A stretch of DNA of 64,000 bases from Thermogemmatispora tikiterensis (GTDB taxonomy: Bacteria > Chloroflexota > Ktedonobacteria > Ktedonobacterales > Ktedonobacteraceae): NCBI RefSeq assembly GCF_003268475.1, contig NZ_MCIF01000002.1, forward strand, positions 4,662,885-4,726,884. The letters run 5' to 3'. Below the pieces are notes generated by a model that saw nothing but the letters and a program-made list of their open reading frames with translations, ran no database searches and was not told the origin of the DNA. Below are positions 44,594-54,082 of the stretch, piece by piece. The number at the start of each line of letters is the position of its first letter. The stretch's first letter is position 1. The position numbers and the translations under genes were made by a program.

Positions 44594-47500
44594 CTATGAC
44601 TTAGCTGGAAGGGAAGGAGCAATTGGCGTTGTCTCGCTCCCCTCGCAGGCGCCCAGGGCTTTAAGCGAGGCTTTCTGCGCCTCGCTGAGGCCACGCACGT
44701 GGCGGATGTTCATCCCCTCGTAGGGGCGCTCGCTTTGCAGGACGTAGAGGCAGGCCCCGGTTCTGGCCTGAGAGACGAAAATCACGCCAGCGTCGTCGCC
44801 ACTGGCGAGCAGCTCGCCGTCGGCGCTGAAGGCCACCGACCAGACCTGGCCCCGGTGGCTGGCAAAGGTCTGCTCGCAGAGGTGGTAGCTCAGGCCGTCG
44901 ATCTGACCCAGGCGCAGGCTATGCTCATCGCCGCTGGCGAGCAGGCTGCCATCGGGGCTGAAGGCGATGGCCCGGAACCAGGTGAGCGCGCCGTGACCAG
45001 GCCAGCGCTGGCAGCGGTAGCCGCTGCTCACCTCCCAGAGGCTCAGACTGCCATCGTTGCTGCTGCTCAGCAGGAAGCGACCATCGGGGCTGAAAGTCAG
45101 GGCTCCGATAGGGCTGGCCTCGCCCTGGAGCGTCCGCAGGCAGCGCCCGCTTTCGACCTCCCAGAGCTTGATCTCTCCGTCGTTGTCGCCGCTGGCGAGC
45201 AGGCTGCCATCGGGACTAAAGGCCAGCGACCAGACCATCGAGCTATGGCCGTGGAGGGTCTTCAGACAGGCCGCCTGGCCCTCGCGGCGCAGGTCCCAGA
45301 GCTGGACGGTGCGATCGTGGCTCCCGCTGGCGAGCCGCTGGCCGTCGGGGGCGAGAGCCAGAGACCAGATGACGGCGCTGTGGCCGTGCCAGGTTTGCAG
45401 GCAGCGTGTGGTCCCCTCCTGCTCGCTCAGGGACCAGAGGCGGATCGCCTGGTCGTCACCGCTGCTGATAAAGGTCTGGCTGTCGCGGAAGAGAATCGAC
45501 CAGATCGGACCGGCATGGCCCTGGAAGGCGTACAGGCAGCGGGCCTGGCCACCAGGCTCCAGCAGCCAGAGGCGCAGCAGGCCGTTATCATCTCCATGCA
45601 CCAGATAGCGCCCGTCGGGGCTGAAAGCCATTGAGCGAGCCACGCTGCTGTGGCCCTGCAGTATGCGCAGACACTTGCCACTCTCCACATCCCAGAGCTT
45701 GACCTTGCCGCTGTAGGAGACGCTGATCAGCAGGCCGGCGGGACCGAAGGCCACGGCGCTGACGAACGTCGAATGACCATGCAGAATGCGCAGCCGCTGA
45801 GCCTCGCCGCTGAGTTGCCAGATCTCGACCGCCCCATCGTCGCAGCCACTGGCCAGCAAAGTGCCCTCGGGATTGAAAGCGATGGTGGCCGCGCGCGTTG
45901 TGTGCAGGCGCAGCGTGGCCAGGAGATGCCCGCTGGCCATGTCCCAGAGATTGACCAGGCCATCTTCGCCACCGCTGGCGAAGAGTTCGCCCTGGGGATG
46001 GAAAGCGACCGCCATGATATCGCCGCTGTGGCCACGCAGGATGCGCAGGCAGGCGCCCGACTGAAGCTCCCAGAGGCGCACTGTCTCATCATTGCCGCTG
46101 CTCACCAGAAAGCGGCCATCGGGGCTGAAAGCCAGATCCCAGACGGGTCCGATGTGGCCGTAGAGCACCTTCAGGCAGCGGCCCGTCTCAATCTCCCAGA
46201 GGCGAATCGTCTGATCCATGCCGCTGCTGGCGAGCAGGCGCCCGTCGGGGCTAAAGGCCACGGCCCGCACCCATTTCTCATGGCCCTGGAAGAGGCGAAA
46301 ACATTGCCCCCGCTCCTCGCCGCTCACATGCCAGAGCTTTACGCTGCGATCGTAGCCGCCGCTGGCGAGCAGGCGCCCATCGGGGCTAAAAGCCAAGGCC
46401 CAGGCCATGCGGCTGTGACCACGCAGCGTCAAGAGCGGGCTCCCTTCCGTCAGGTGCCAGAGGCGAATCTGCCCGCTGAAGCTGCCCACAGCCAGCAGGT
46501 GCCCGTCGGGGCTGAGCGTGAGCGAGGCGATGCTCTCGACCGGCTCCGTGAAGAGCGAGTCACTCAACCAGGCTGAAGCGAAGCTGGCCCGCTGGGCCTC
46601 TATGCCCTGTAGATAAGCCTGACGCACAGCCAGGCCAGAAAAATCCTTGTCGCGGACATGGCCATTGAGCGTGGCCACTAAATTGACCAGATTGCCGCCA
46701 CCATAGCCCTGGGCCGTGTAGGGCAGGCCGCGCAGGCTGCTCGCCAGAGCCATCAGCCGCTCCTCCAGCCGCTCCTCATCGCCGCAGAAGGAGAGCAGGC
46801 ACTCCAGCAGCGGCTGCAGTAGCATACGAATCTGACTCTCACGGATATAGTCCTGGCTGTTAGCCTTCATGAGCGCGTGTGAGAGTAAGAGCCGCGGGCG
46901 CTCCTGCAAGATCTCGCTGCAGACCTCCTCGACCAGCCGCTCGCTCACATACTCCATCACCACCGGCTGCAGGGTGAAGATGGCCCCCTGCTCAGCGCGC
47001 TCTACCAGGCAGCGCCAGCGCAGCGACTTGAGAGCCGCCAGCACCTCGCGACGCGAGACCGCCCCCAGCAAGTCCTGACTCAGCTCCTCCAGAGGGACCA
47101 TCTCGCGCTCGATCGCCAGCCAGTACATCAGATCGCTCTCCAGGGAAGAGAGGCGCTCAAACTGGTAGTCGAGCAGCTGACGCACGGTGTGAAGCAGCAT
47201 TGGCCCTTCGCGCAAGAAGGCCTCGATCTGGCCGCCAAAGACCTCCTGCACAGTAGCAGCGGCGATTTTCAGCGCCAGAGGATTGCCGGCATAGTGGCGT
47301 ACCAGCTCATCCCAGGCGTGCGGCGTGCCTGAGAGGCGACGCTCCTCTAGCAGCTGCTGGATAGCCTCGCGCTCCAATCCGAACAGCTTCAGGGCGCGCA
47401 CCGGCGAGAGTGGCCCTTCCAGCGGCTCCAGCTCGCCGGGCAGCTCGCGACTGGTTAGCAGCAGGCAGCTCTGATGCGTACACTCCGCCACGTGGCGGAG

Positions 47501-48412
47501 CAGGCGGCCATAGCCCTCATAGCCCTCGCGATAGCGTCCCTCGAAGCTGCCGGGCTGCAGCAGGGTCTCCACGTTATCGAAGACCAGCAGGCAGCGTCGC
47601 TTGCGCAGCAGATCGAGCAGCAAGGTCATGCGTCCTTCGAGCTGCCCTGGCAGCGTCAGGCCCTGCTGCTGAGCCAGGGTCTGGATGCAGTCGGCCAGCA
47701 ACTCATCAAGCGGCGGAGCGTTGCGCAGCGAGCGCCAGAGGACAAACTCGAAGCGGTGCGCCACCTGCTGGGCAAAGCGCACCGCCAGGGTCGTCTTACC
47801 GATGCCGCCCATGCCGAGGACAACGACCAGGCGGCAATGATCAGAGAGCAGCCAGCGCTCCAGGGTAGCCAGCTCCTGCTGACGGCCATAGAACGCAGAT
47901 GCGTCGGGAGCCTCGCCCCACTCGGCGTGAGTGGTGGTCGCTGGAGCCGAAGCAGGAGAGGGGTGCGCCGACTGGGCCGGCAGGGGTCCGGTGGCGGCGG
48001 TCGCCGGCTCCTGCGAAGAGGAGATCAAAGCTGGGGTCAATACAGAAGAAGAAGAGGAACGGACGTGAGCAGGCGAGCGGCGCTGTGTCTGAAGCAGCTC
48101 CTCAAACCATAGCTCATCGAAGGGGATCGAGCGCCGGGCCGCGCTCTCAGCGGCCTGATGCCAGAGCGTACGAGCCTCGTCGCGCGCGTGCTCCTCATGG
48201 AAAGCACCGTACTGCCAGTAAATCTCGATGAGCTTCTTCAGATTCTCGCTTGTGGGGAAGGCCGTGCCGCCCTCCCAGTGGCGGATCGTGCGCTCCGACA
48301 CTCCGAGCATGGTCGCGATCTCAGTCTGTGTCAAGCCGGCCTTCTCGCGCAGCGTGAGTGCCAGCAGACCGAAGCGGTCATCTTTGAGCTTGTATCGACG
48401 GTGATAGCCCAC
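44594..48412 (-). CDS. XRE-HTH / NB-ARC (STAND) / 14-repeat WD40 protein
   Basis: 1272 residues. XRE-type helix-turn-helix at 15-65 (LREKAGLTQTEIATMLGVSE, RTIRHWEGG); linker rich in Ser/Pro/Ala to 165; NB-ARC ATPase with P-loop GMGGIGKTT at 200-208, Walker B CLLVFDN and LLLTSREL, GNPLALKI (GLPL-type) motif; helical region; then 14 WD40 units from about 635 to 1245 (typical SPDGRLLASGG…RLWE), i.e. two seven-bladed propellers, the last two degenerate. STAND ATPases are signal-dependent switches; with a DNA-binding N-terminus it may be a transcription factor. GTG start with GAGGA eight bases upstream. It lies between promoter-element copies C and A, which suggests it regulates them (inference). 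Confidence 0.9.
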   Translation of the reverse strand: MGYHRRYKLKDDRFGLLALTLREKAGLTQTEIATMLGVSERTIRHWEGGTAFPTSENLKKLIEIYWQYGAFHEEHARDEARTLWHQAAESAARRSIPFDELWFEELLQTQRRSPAHVRSSSSSVLTPALISSSQEPATAATGPLPAQSAHPSPASAPATTTHAEWGEAPDASAFYGRQQELATLERWLLSDHCRLVVVLGMGGIGKTTLAVRFAQQVAHRFEFVLWRSLRNAPPLDELLADCIQTLAQQQGLTLPGQLEGRMTLLLDLLRKRRCLLVFDNVETLLQPGSFEGRYREGYEGYGRLLRHVAECTHQSCLLLTSRELPGELEPLEGPLSPVRALKLFGLEREAIQQLLEERRLSGTPHAWDELVRHYAGNPLALKIAAATVQEVFGGQIEAFLREGPMLLHTVRQLLDYQFERLSSLESDLMYWLAIEREMVPLEELSQDLLGAVSRREVLAALKSLRWRCLVERAEQGAIFTLQPVVMEYVSERLVEEVCSEILQERPRLLLSHALMKANSQDYIRESQIRMLLQPLLECLLSFCGDEERLEERLMALASSLRGLPYTAQGYGGGNLVNLVATLNGHVRDKDFSGLAVRQAYLQGIEAQRASFASAWLSDSLFTEPVESIASLTLSPDGHLLAVGSFSGQIRLWHLTEGSPLLTLRGHSRMAWALAFSPDGRLLASGGYDRSVKLWHVSGEERGQCFRLFQGHEKWVRAVAFSPDGRLLASSGMDQTIRLWEIETGRCLKVLYGHIGPVWDLAFSPDGRFLVSSGNDETVRLWELQSGACLRILRGHSGDIMAVAFHPQGELFASGGEDGLVNLWDMASGHLLATLRLHTTRAATIAFNPEGTLLASGCDDGAVEIWQLSGEAQRLRILHGHSTFVSAVAFGPAGLLISVSYSGKVKLWDVESGKCLRILQGHSSVARSMAFSPDGRYLVHGDDNGLLRLWLLEPGGQARCLYAFQGHAGPIWSILFRDSQTFISSGDDQAIRLWSLSEQEGTTRCLQTWHGHSAVIWSLALAPDGQRLASGSHDRTVQLWDLRREGQAACLKTLHGHSSMVWSLAFSPDGSLLASGDNDGEIKLWEVESGRCLRTLQGEASPIGALTFSPDGRFLLSSSNDGSLSLWEVSSGYRCQRWPGHGALTWFRAIAFSPDGSLLASGDEHSLRLGQIDGLSYHLCEQTFASHRGQVWSVAFSADGELLASGDDAGVIFVSQARTGACLYVLQSERPYEGMNIRHVRGLSEAQKASLKALGACEGSETTPIAPSLPAKS

Positions 48413-48460
48413 TTTCAGTATCCTCTTGTGGACAGAGCGCAGCGGGTGCTTTCCTTCACC

Positions 48461-48527
48461 GGAAGCAACCGGAAAGAGAAAAGCGGAAGCGAGTGGTAGT
48501 GATCTTTCCCCCGCCCTTCGCTACACT
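48461..48527 (+). promoter_or_regulatory. Shared catabolic promoter element, copy A
   Basis: GGAAGCAACCGGAAAG, then GGAAGCGAGTGGTAGTGA (48485-48502), 19 bases, TACACT (48522-48527). It points to the extradiol dioxygenase unit 450 bases downstream and begins 49 bases upstream of the STAND gene's start, so it may also act on that gene. The leader 48528-48977 holds no gene I trust; it contains GCTTGCTT at 48758-48765. Confidence 0.8.
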
Positions 48528-48977
48528 GTGAGCGAGTCTGGCGAACGGGAGAGAGGAACGAACAGATCGCTCCACCAGGCACAGCCTTCGGTCAGACGAG
48601 GCGCCAAGCTCGATGCCCGTCGCTTGCAAACGGGAAGGAAGCAGGCCAGGCCCTTTCACAGCGTTGTGAGAGGCATGACGGGCACTCAGCAGCGTCCTGG
48701 CTGTTATGGTAGCACAGAACTGGCTGAGCGTCAATCAAGAGCGGTGCCCCTCTCTCTGCTTGCTTGTATGATTGCTAAGTGGCTGGGATTGGCCTGGTAT
48801 CGGCCTGCCACCACCAGAGAGGCGCCTTATTGAAGCCCGCGCTGCCGGGCGCCAGTGTGGGCCGGCGCCGGTCGGATCGGCGATGCCAGCGGGGGCGAAG
48901 GCGCCACGCCAGACGGCACGCTGCTGCTGCTACCGCTGTTGGTGCTATCGATCACCCAATGAGGAGAGAACGAGACC

Positions 48978-50009
48978 ATGAGCAAACACCTGCTTGCCCA
49001 CCTGGCCCATGTGGAGATCATCACGCCAGCCCTGGAGGATTCGCTGCGCTTCTTCACGGAGGTGATGGGGATGGAGCTGAGCGAGCGTGTCGGGGACTCC
49101 TGCTACCTGCGCTGCTGGGGAGAATTCTACCACCACAGCCTGGTGCTCACCGCTGGTGAGCAACCAGCCCTGGGCCACATTGGCTGGCGTACCTGGGGAC
49201 CGGAAGAGCTAGAGCAGGCCGTCAAAGAAATCGAAGCCGCTGGCCAGCAGGGCCAGTGGATCGAACGCGGACCGGGGCACGGTCCGGCCTATCGCTTCCG
49301 CGGGCCCGGCGGCCACCTCAACGAAGTCTTCTGGGAGGTAGATCGCTACAGCGCGCCGCCCGAACTGCGCTCAACCTATCCCGCCCGCCCGCAGCGCTTC
49401 ACCGGGCGGGGTGTGGCTCCACGTCAAATCGATCACGTCACCGTCGCCTCGCTCGATGTCATGCGAGACACGCACTGGTACTGCGATACCCTCGGCTTCC
49501 GCTTCATGGAATATACCGTTCCTGACGAAATGCCGGACATCGTCGTCTTCACGCAGATCACCACCAACGAGAAGTCGCACGATCTGGGCTTTGTCGCCGA
49601 CTTCTCAGGCATTCCGGGCCGTGTCAATCACGTGGCCTTCTTCCTGCCGGAGATCAAGGACCTGCTGCGGGCTACCGATATCCTGCTGGAGGCCGGGCTG
49701 AGCATGGAGTACGGCCCCGGGCAGCATGGGATGGGCGAGCAATACTATCTCTACTTCCGCGAGCCCGGCGGCATGCGTATCGAGCTAAACTCGGGCGGCT
49801 ATCGCAACTACATTCCGGACTGGGAGCCGGTGCGCTGGGTGCCCTCGCAGGGATCGAACACCATGTATCGCAATGCTGCCATGCCCGACTCGATGACGGA
49901 ATCCTTCCCGCTGGCGCCGGGTGGCTCCTTCCCCGAGCCGGCGGCCACCGGGGGTACGCAGATCGATCCTGATCTGGTCAATCCTTTCCGTCGGCGCGGG
50001 CGTGGCTAA
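48978..50009 (+). CDS. Extradiol ring-cleavage dioxygenase (catechol 2,3-dioxygenase-like, VOC type I)
   Basis: 343 residues, two VOC modules. The second holds the iron site His153 (QIDHVTVAS), His218 (RVNHVAFF) and Glu269 (GMRIELNSGG), matching the 2-His-1-carboxylate triad of catechol 2,3-dioxygenases; catalytic His201 lies in EKSHDLGF and a Tyr in SGGYRNY. It opens a catecholic ring next to the two hydroxyls using O2. The C-terminal 60 residues after the core are a polar extension. Ribosome site GAGGAGAG before the ATG. First gene of the unit behind element copy A, followed by a flavin hydroxylase, which fits ring hydroxylation then cleavage. Confidence 0.9.
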   Translation: MSKHLLAHLAHVEIITPALEDSLRFFTEVMGMELSERVGDSCYLRCWGEFYHHSLVLTAGEQPALGHIGWRTWGPEELEQAVKEIEAAGQQGQWIERGPGHGPAYRFRGPGGHLNEVFWEVDRYSAPPELRSTYPARPQRFTGRGVAPRQIDHVTVASLDVMRDTHWYCDTLGFRFMEYTVPDEMPDIVVFTQITTNEKSHDLGFVADFSGIPGRVNHVAFFLPEIKDLLRATDILLEAGLSMEYGPGQHGMGEQYYLYFREPGGMRIELNSGGYRNYIPDWEPVRWVPSQGSNTMYRNAAMPDSMTESFPLAPGGSFPEPAATGGTQIDPDLVNPFRRRGRG

Positions 50010-50062
50010 CCAGCTCGCTCGGGCGGTGGGAGAATCCTCAGCGAAAGATGGAGTGTCCTACG

Positions 50063-51202
50063 ATGGACAAAAGCGCGCAGAAGATATTGATTGTCGGCGG
50101 CGGCATCGCCGGCCTGACGGCGGCAGTGGCGCTGCGCCAGATCGGCCGCGAGGTCGAGGTCGTTGAGCTGAATCCCCAGTGGTCGGTCTACGGGGTAGGC
50201 ATTATCCAGCAAGGCAACGCCCTGCGGGCCCTCGATCGCATCGGCCTGGCCGAGAAGTGCATTGCTGCCGGGCACCCGATGGGGGGTGTTCGCTTCTACG
50301 ATCTTCAGGGGACCTTTCTCTTCGAGGTGCCCCAGCCTCCGATTGCAGGGCCGCACTATCCCCCAGGGAACGGCCTGACGCGCTCCCGTCTGCACGCCAT
50401 TCTGCAGGATGCCGTGCGGCAGTCCGGCGCGACGATCCGCCTGGGCCTGACGGTGGCGACCCTGGCGCAGTCCGAGAGCGAGGTCTCGGTGACCTTCTCC
50501 GACGGCTCCTTTGCCAGCTACGATCTGGTCGTGGGGGCCGATGGCCTGAAGTCGCTGGTGCGCCGCCTGGTCTTCGGCTCCGAGTACCAGCCGACCTACG
50601 TGGGCCAGGTCTGCTGGCGCTGCAATGTGCCGCGTCTGCCCGACGTCACCACTGGCTGGCTCTTCGATGGCGGCCCCCACGGCAAAGCTGGTTTTATTCC
50701 GCTGGCTCCCGATTTGATGTACATCCTGCTGGTGGAGACGCCTCCTCCGGGGCCACCGCCGCGCTTCCCGCGCGAATGCTTACCGGCGGCCTATCGCGAG
50801 CGGCTTGCTCCTTTCGGGGGACCGGTGGCTCTGGTGCGCGATCGCTACATTACCGATGAGTCCGAGGTTATCTATCGTCCTTTCGAGACGCTCTTGCTGC
50901 CCTCGCCCTGGTATCGTGGGCGCGTGCTGCTGATCGGCGATGCGGCCCACGCCATGACGGCCCATGTGGCCCAGGGGGCGGCGATGGCCATCGAGGATGC
51001 GATCGTCCTGGCCGAGGAGCTGGAGAGCGGCGACCCGCTTCCACAGGCTCTGGACCGCTTCATGCAGCGTCGCTACGAGCGCTGCAAGGCCCTGGTCGAG
51101 ATCTCATCACAGCTGAGCCAGTGGGAGCGCGATCAGACGCCCGATGCCGACGTGGAGGGCCTGACGCGCCGCTCGTTCGAGATTGCCGCGACCCCTATCT
51201 GA
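50063..51202 (+). CDS. FAD-dependent aromatic-ring hydroxylase-like monooxygenase (class A)
   Basis: 379 residues. GxGxxG motif ILIVGGGIAGLTAAVALRQ at 8, the DG motif VVGADGLKSLVRR near 160 and the GD motif VLLIGDAAHAMTAHVAQGAAMAIEDA near 290, the three signatures of class A flavoprotein monooxygenases such as salicylate and hydroxybenzoate hydroxylases. It most likely hydroxylates the ring substrate before extradiol cleavage. Start at the ATG at 50063, with GGAG upstream; an ATG five codons earlier is weaker. It lies 53 bases behind the dioxygenase. Confidence 0.9.
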   Translation: MDKSAQKILIVGGGIAGLTAAVALRQIGREVEVVELNPQWSVYGVGIIQQGNALRALDRIGLAEKCIAAGHPMGGVRFYDLQGTFLFEVPQPPIAGPHYPPGNGLTRSRLHAILQDAVRQSGATIRLGLTVATLAQSESEVSVTFSDGSFASYDLVVGADGLKSLVRRLVFGSEYQPTYVGQVCWRCNVPRLPDVTTGWLFDGGPHGKAGFIPLAPDLMYILLVETPPPGPPPRFPRECLPAAYRERLAPFGGPVALVRDRYITDESEVIYRPFETLLLPSPWYRGRVLLIGDAAHAMTAHVAQGAAMAIEDAIVLAEELESGDPLPQALDRFMQRRYERCKALVEISSQLSQWERDQTPDADVEGLTRRSFEIAATPI

Positions 51203-51382
51203 GGGGCGAGCCGCCGACCACTGGCACCGGCCCGCGCTGAGGGCCTGGCGGCTCCGCTGTCCTTGCCTGGGCCAGGGCAATCGCCGCTGACCTGCCAGTC
51301 TGCCTGCTACCTGTCTGTCCGCACCAGGCCAGGCAGCCGAGACCGTCGTGCCAACAGTGACCGCAGACAGAGGCTCTACGCT

Positions 51383-52375
51383 ATGATTATCGATTTTCAT
51401 GCCCATTATCTGGCGCGTGAGCATCTCCAGATGCATGCCCGCGCCCCCGACGGGCGCATCCTGGGGGCCCGCTGGCGAGGGGAAGGCCAGGCGGCCATAC
51501 TGGAGACCGGCGGTATCCCTCTGGGCAGCGCCTGCCGACCCGAGGAGTTCTACGATCTCGATGCGCGCCTGGAGCTACTGGCGACGGCGGGTGTCGATCT
51601 GCAGGTGCTGTCGCCGCCGCCTTTCATGGCTTTCTACGAGCTGCCGGGCGCAGAAGCGGCCTCCCTCTTGCGTGAACAGAACGAGGCGATCGCCGCGGTG
51701 GTAGGCCGCTATCCACATTCCTTTCACGGCCTGGGCCTGGCCCCACTGCAGGAGCCGGAGCGGGCCGTGGAAGAGATTGCCTATCTGATGGATCAGCTCC
51801 ACCTGGCAGGGATCGAGATTCTGACGCGTGTCAATGCCTGGAACCTGGATGCGCCCGAGCTGGAACCGGTCTGGCAGGCCCTGGACGCCCGCCAGGCTCT
51901 GGTGCTGATCCATCCGCTGGAGGTTCTGGGGGCCGAGCGGCTAACGCGCTACTACCTGCGCAATCTCCTGGGCAACCCGGCGGAGACGGCCTTTGCCCTG
52001 GCTTCGCTGCTCTTCGGCGGTGTGGTGGAGCGCTATCCGCAGATCCGCTTTGTGGCGGCCCACGGCGGAGGTGTGGCCCCCTTTGTGGTGGGACGCTGGC
52101 AGCATGGGGCGCGCGTGCGACCTGAATTATCCCATCTACGTGAAACACCGCTCGATCTGCTGCGCCGTATCTATGTTGATTCACTGGTGCATGGCGCTGA
52201 GCCGCTGCGTTACCTGGTGACGCTGCTGGGAGCGGAGCGCGTGGTGCTCGGCACGGACCTGCCTTTCGACATGGGAACGCGCGCGCCAACGGCTCTCTTT
52301 GGGGCAGAGCTGGCGCCACAGGTGCGCCAGCAGATCTTGAGCGGCCACGCCGATCTGCTTCCCCGCGCGCCCTGA
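51383..52375 (+). CDS. ACMSD/resorcylate-decarboxylase-like amidohydrolase
   Basis: 330 residues. Metal-dependent TIM barrel of the amidohydrolase-2 family: His6 and His8 in IIDFHAHYL, LVLIHPLEV with a metal His, RFVAAHGGGVAPF with the catalytic His, and LGTDLPFDMG with the metal Asp. ACMSD-type members decarboxylate ring-cleavage products or hydroxybenzoates; here the first applies best. The ATG at 51383 matches the family start; longer upstream readings are Arg/Ser-rich. Third gene of the dioxygenase unit, 180 bases behind the hydroxylase. Confidence 0.86.
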   Translation: MIIDFHAHYLAREHLQMHARAPDGRILGARWRGEGQAAILETGGIPLGSACRPEEFYDLDARLELLATAGVDLQVLSPPPFMAFYELPGAEAASLLREQNEAIAAVVGRYPHSFHGLGLAPLQEPERAVEEIAYLMDQLHLAGIEILTRVNAWNLDAPELEPVWQALDARQALVLIHPLEVLGAERLTRYYLRNLLGNPAETAFALASLLFGGVVERYPQIRFVAAHGGGVAPFVVGRWQHGARVRPELSHLRETPLDLLRRIYVDSLVHGAEPLRYLVTLLGAERVVLGTDLPFDMGTRAPTALFGAELAPQVRQQILSGHADLLPRAP

Positions 52376-52420
52376 CTGGCTGTGGGCGAGCTGCAGACTC
52401 CCTTTCTCCTTCTGGTCCTC

Positions 52421-52503
52421 AGCGGACGGTGAACGGCTGCGTCAGGAGACCAACCCGCCGCGGGCGGGCGACTTGCCTTCCTGACTGAGCCGCGCCGTCC
52501 GCT
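52421..52503. terminator. Large bidirectional hairpin between convergent genes
   Basis: Two nested stems: AGCGGACGG (52421-52429) with CCGTCCGCT (52495-52503), and GTCAGGA (52441-52447) with TCCTGAC (52479-52485), plus GGCT/AGCC between. No T-tract. It separates the amidohydrolase from the convergent oxidase; nothing else is seen in 52376-52663. Confidence 0.6.
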
Positions 52504-52663
52504 CGCCATTGCTGGGGCCCGCTGTCCGCCGCTCTGGCCTGACCAGGCAAAGGAACAGTGAGAGAGGGCTGGTCGGGACGGACGGGGTAGGCTGCCCGAA
52601 GGGACCGCGACCAGCCCCAGCCGGCTCTGGATGGAGAAAGGACCCGTGTGAGGTGGATGCTGT

Positions 52664-54082
52664 CTAAGCTCCGGGCTGGCTCCAGGGATTGACGTTGATG
52701 GGGGTCTCGGGATTGATCAGATAGGAATGGAAGAGGCCCGTGGGATCGTAGCGGGCGCGCACTGCCTGCAGACGCTGCCAGTGGCTCTCGTCCATAAAGC
52801 GTGCTGGGCGCGTGGTAAAATCCGAATCGGCCAGAAAGAGACCCTCGCTGAGCGGCTCGATGCGGCGCATCTGCTCGGCCAGCCAGCGGCGGCAGCGAGC
52901 GTCATCCGCGGGCTGTTTCCAGATCACGTAGCTGGCGAAATAGACATCGGCTTGCAGCGAGAGGGCCATATCCGGCAGCGGATGCAGGGGGGCCATGCCG
53001 AACCAGAGCGAGAACGATTGCGCGGTGGGCAGGCTAACGAAGGCCTCCCGCAGGGCCGGAATGGCCGTCGTCGCTGGCGCGTTGAGCCAGGCATTATCGA
53101 CGGCGTAGCGGTGCTCCTTGGGATTGGCGCGCCGCTGCTCGACGTATTCCGCGGCCAGGGTTGTGGGAACCAGCACCTGCTCCAGCAGGGCGCGCGAGCG
53201 CGCCGGACAGCGCTCGAAGGGAGCCAGGGCCTCGCGCGCCTCGGTGGGCGTCTCGGCAAAACTCAGGCCCTGGACCAGCAAGACCGGGGCTGCGCTGGCT
53301 GTCAGGTCGCCGCCGCTGCCCATGCCTACAGCTACTACTTCGACGCTGGGGGCTAGCCGTGGATGCTCCTCGTAGAGCCAGCCCATGACCTCATCAAAGA
53401 GGGCAGCGGGATAGAAGAAGCTGCTACGTGTCAAGGCTCCCGGCAGGGGACGCACCCGCAGATAGAAGCGCGTGACAATGGCAAAGAAGCCCGGGCCGGC
53501 GCCGCGAGCCGCCCAGAGCAGATCAGGATGATGCTCCTCGTCAGCGTGAACCAGCTCGCCGTCGGCGGTCACGGCATCGATAGCCATAACGCGCTGACAG
53601 GCCCAGCCCCAGCCGCGGCAGTTCCAGCCCATGCCGCCCTGCAGTAAGAAGCCGCCCAGACCGACATCGGGACAGTGACCGCCGGGGAACATCAGACCCT
53701 GCTGCGTCAGCAAGCCATTCAACTCGCTGCCGGTGACCGCCGGACTGACGCGCACAATACCGGCCTCGCGGTCCAGCTCGATCTGACGCAGGCCGCCCAG
53801 GTCGATCAGCAGAGCTTCGTCGCGCAGGCTCCAGGCGGCCCAGCTATGGCCGCCGGCGCGCACGGAGACCTTCAGGCCGTGCGCACGTGCCAGACGCACC
53901 CCTGCCACCACATCATCCTCGCTGGTGGCCAGCAAAATGGCGGCGGGATAGCGCTCAGGTCGGCGCCCATTGAAAATGCGCCCGCAGCGCGCCTCTTCGT
54001 AGCCGCTCTCGCCCCGCCAAAAAAGGCAGCCCTGCAGCGTCTCCGGCGTGCTGCCGGGTCTCCATCGATTGTGCTCGCTCAT
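52664..54082 (-). CDS. BBE-like FAD oxidase with probable bicovalent flavin
   Basis: 472 residues. PCMH FAD domain with both covalent attachment sites: His79 in VRAGGHSWAAWS and Cys137 in FPGGHCPDVGLGG, followed by GGMGWNCRGWGWA; the berberine-bridge C-terminal segment is present (RARYDPTGLFHSYLINPETPINVNP-like end). Such enzymes oxidise alcohols, sugars or amines with O2, with high redox potential. The substrate may be the imported compound or a derivative. ATG at 54082 with AAAGGCGG upstream; a start 60 bases earlier gives a charged leader without site. Single-gene unit behind element copy D. Confidence 0.87.
   Translation of the reverse strand: MSEHNRWRPGSTPETLQGCLFWRGESGYEEARCGRIFNGRRPERYPAAILLATSEDDVVAGVRLARAHGLKVSVRAGGHSWAAWSLRDEALLIDLGGLRQIELDREAGIVRVSPAVTGSELNGLLTQQGLMFPGGHCPDVGLGGFLLQGGMGWNCRGWGWACQRVMAIDAVTADGELVHADEEHHPDLLWAARGAGPGFFAIVTRFYLRVRPLPGALTRSSFFYPAALFDEVMGWLYEEHPRLAPSVEVVAVGMGSGGDLTASAAPVLLVQGLSFAETPTEAREALAPFERCPARSRALLEQVLVPTTLAAEYVEQRRANPKEHRYAVDNAWLNAPATTAIPALREAFVSLPTAQSFSLWFGMAPLHPLPDMALSLQADVYFASYVIWKQPADDARCRRWLAEQMRRIEPLSEGLFLADSDFTTRPARFMDESHWQRLQAVRARYDPTGLFHSYLINPETPINVNPWSQPGA

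Noticed and set aside
43042..44604. 520-residue plus-strand frame opposite the epimerase gene
   Set aside because: Antisense to a gene with clear SDR motifs and runs through promoter element C.
44700..46600. Regularly spaced similar blocks of about 125 bases
   Set aside because: They are the WD40 repeat codons of the STAND gene, not a DNA repeat element.
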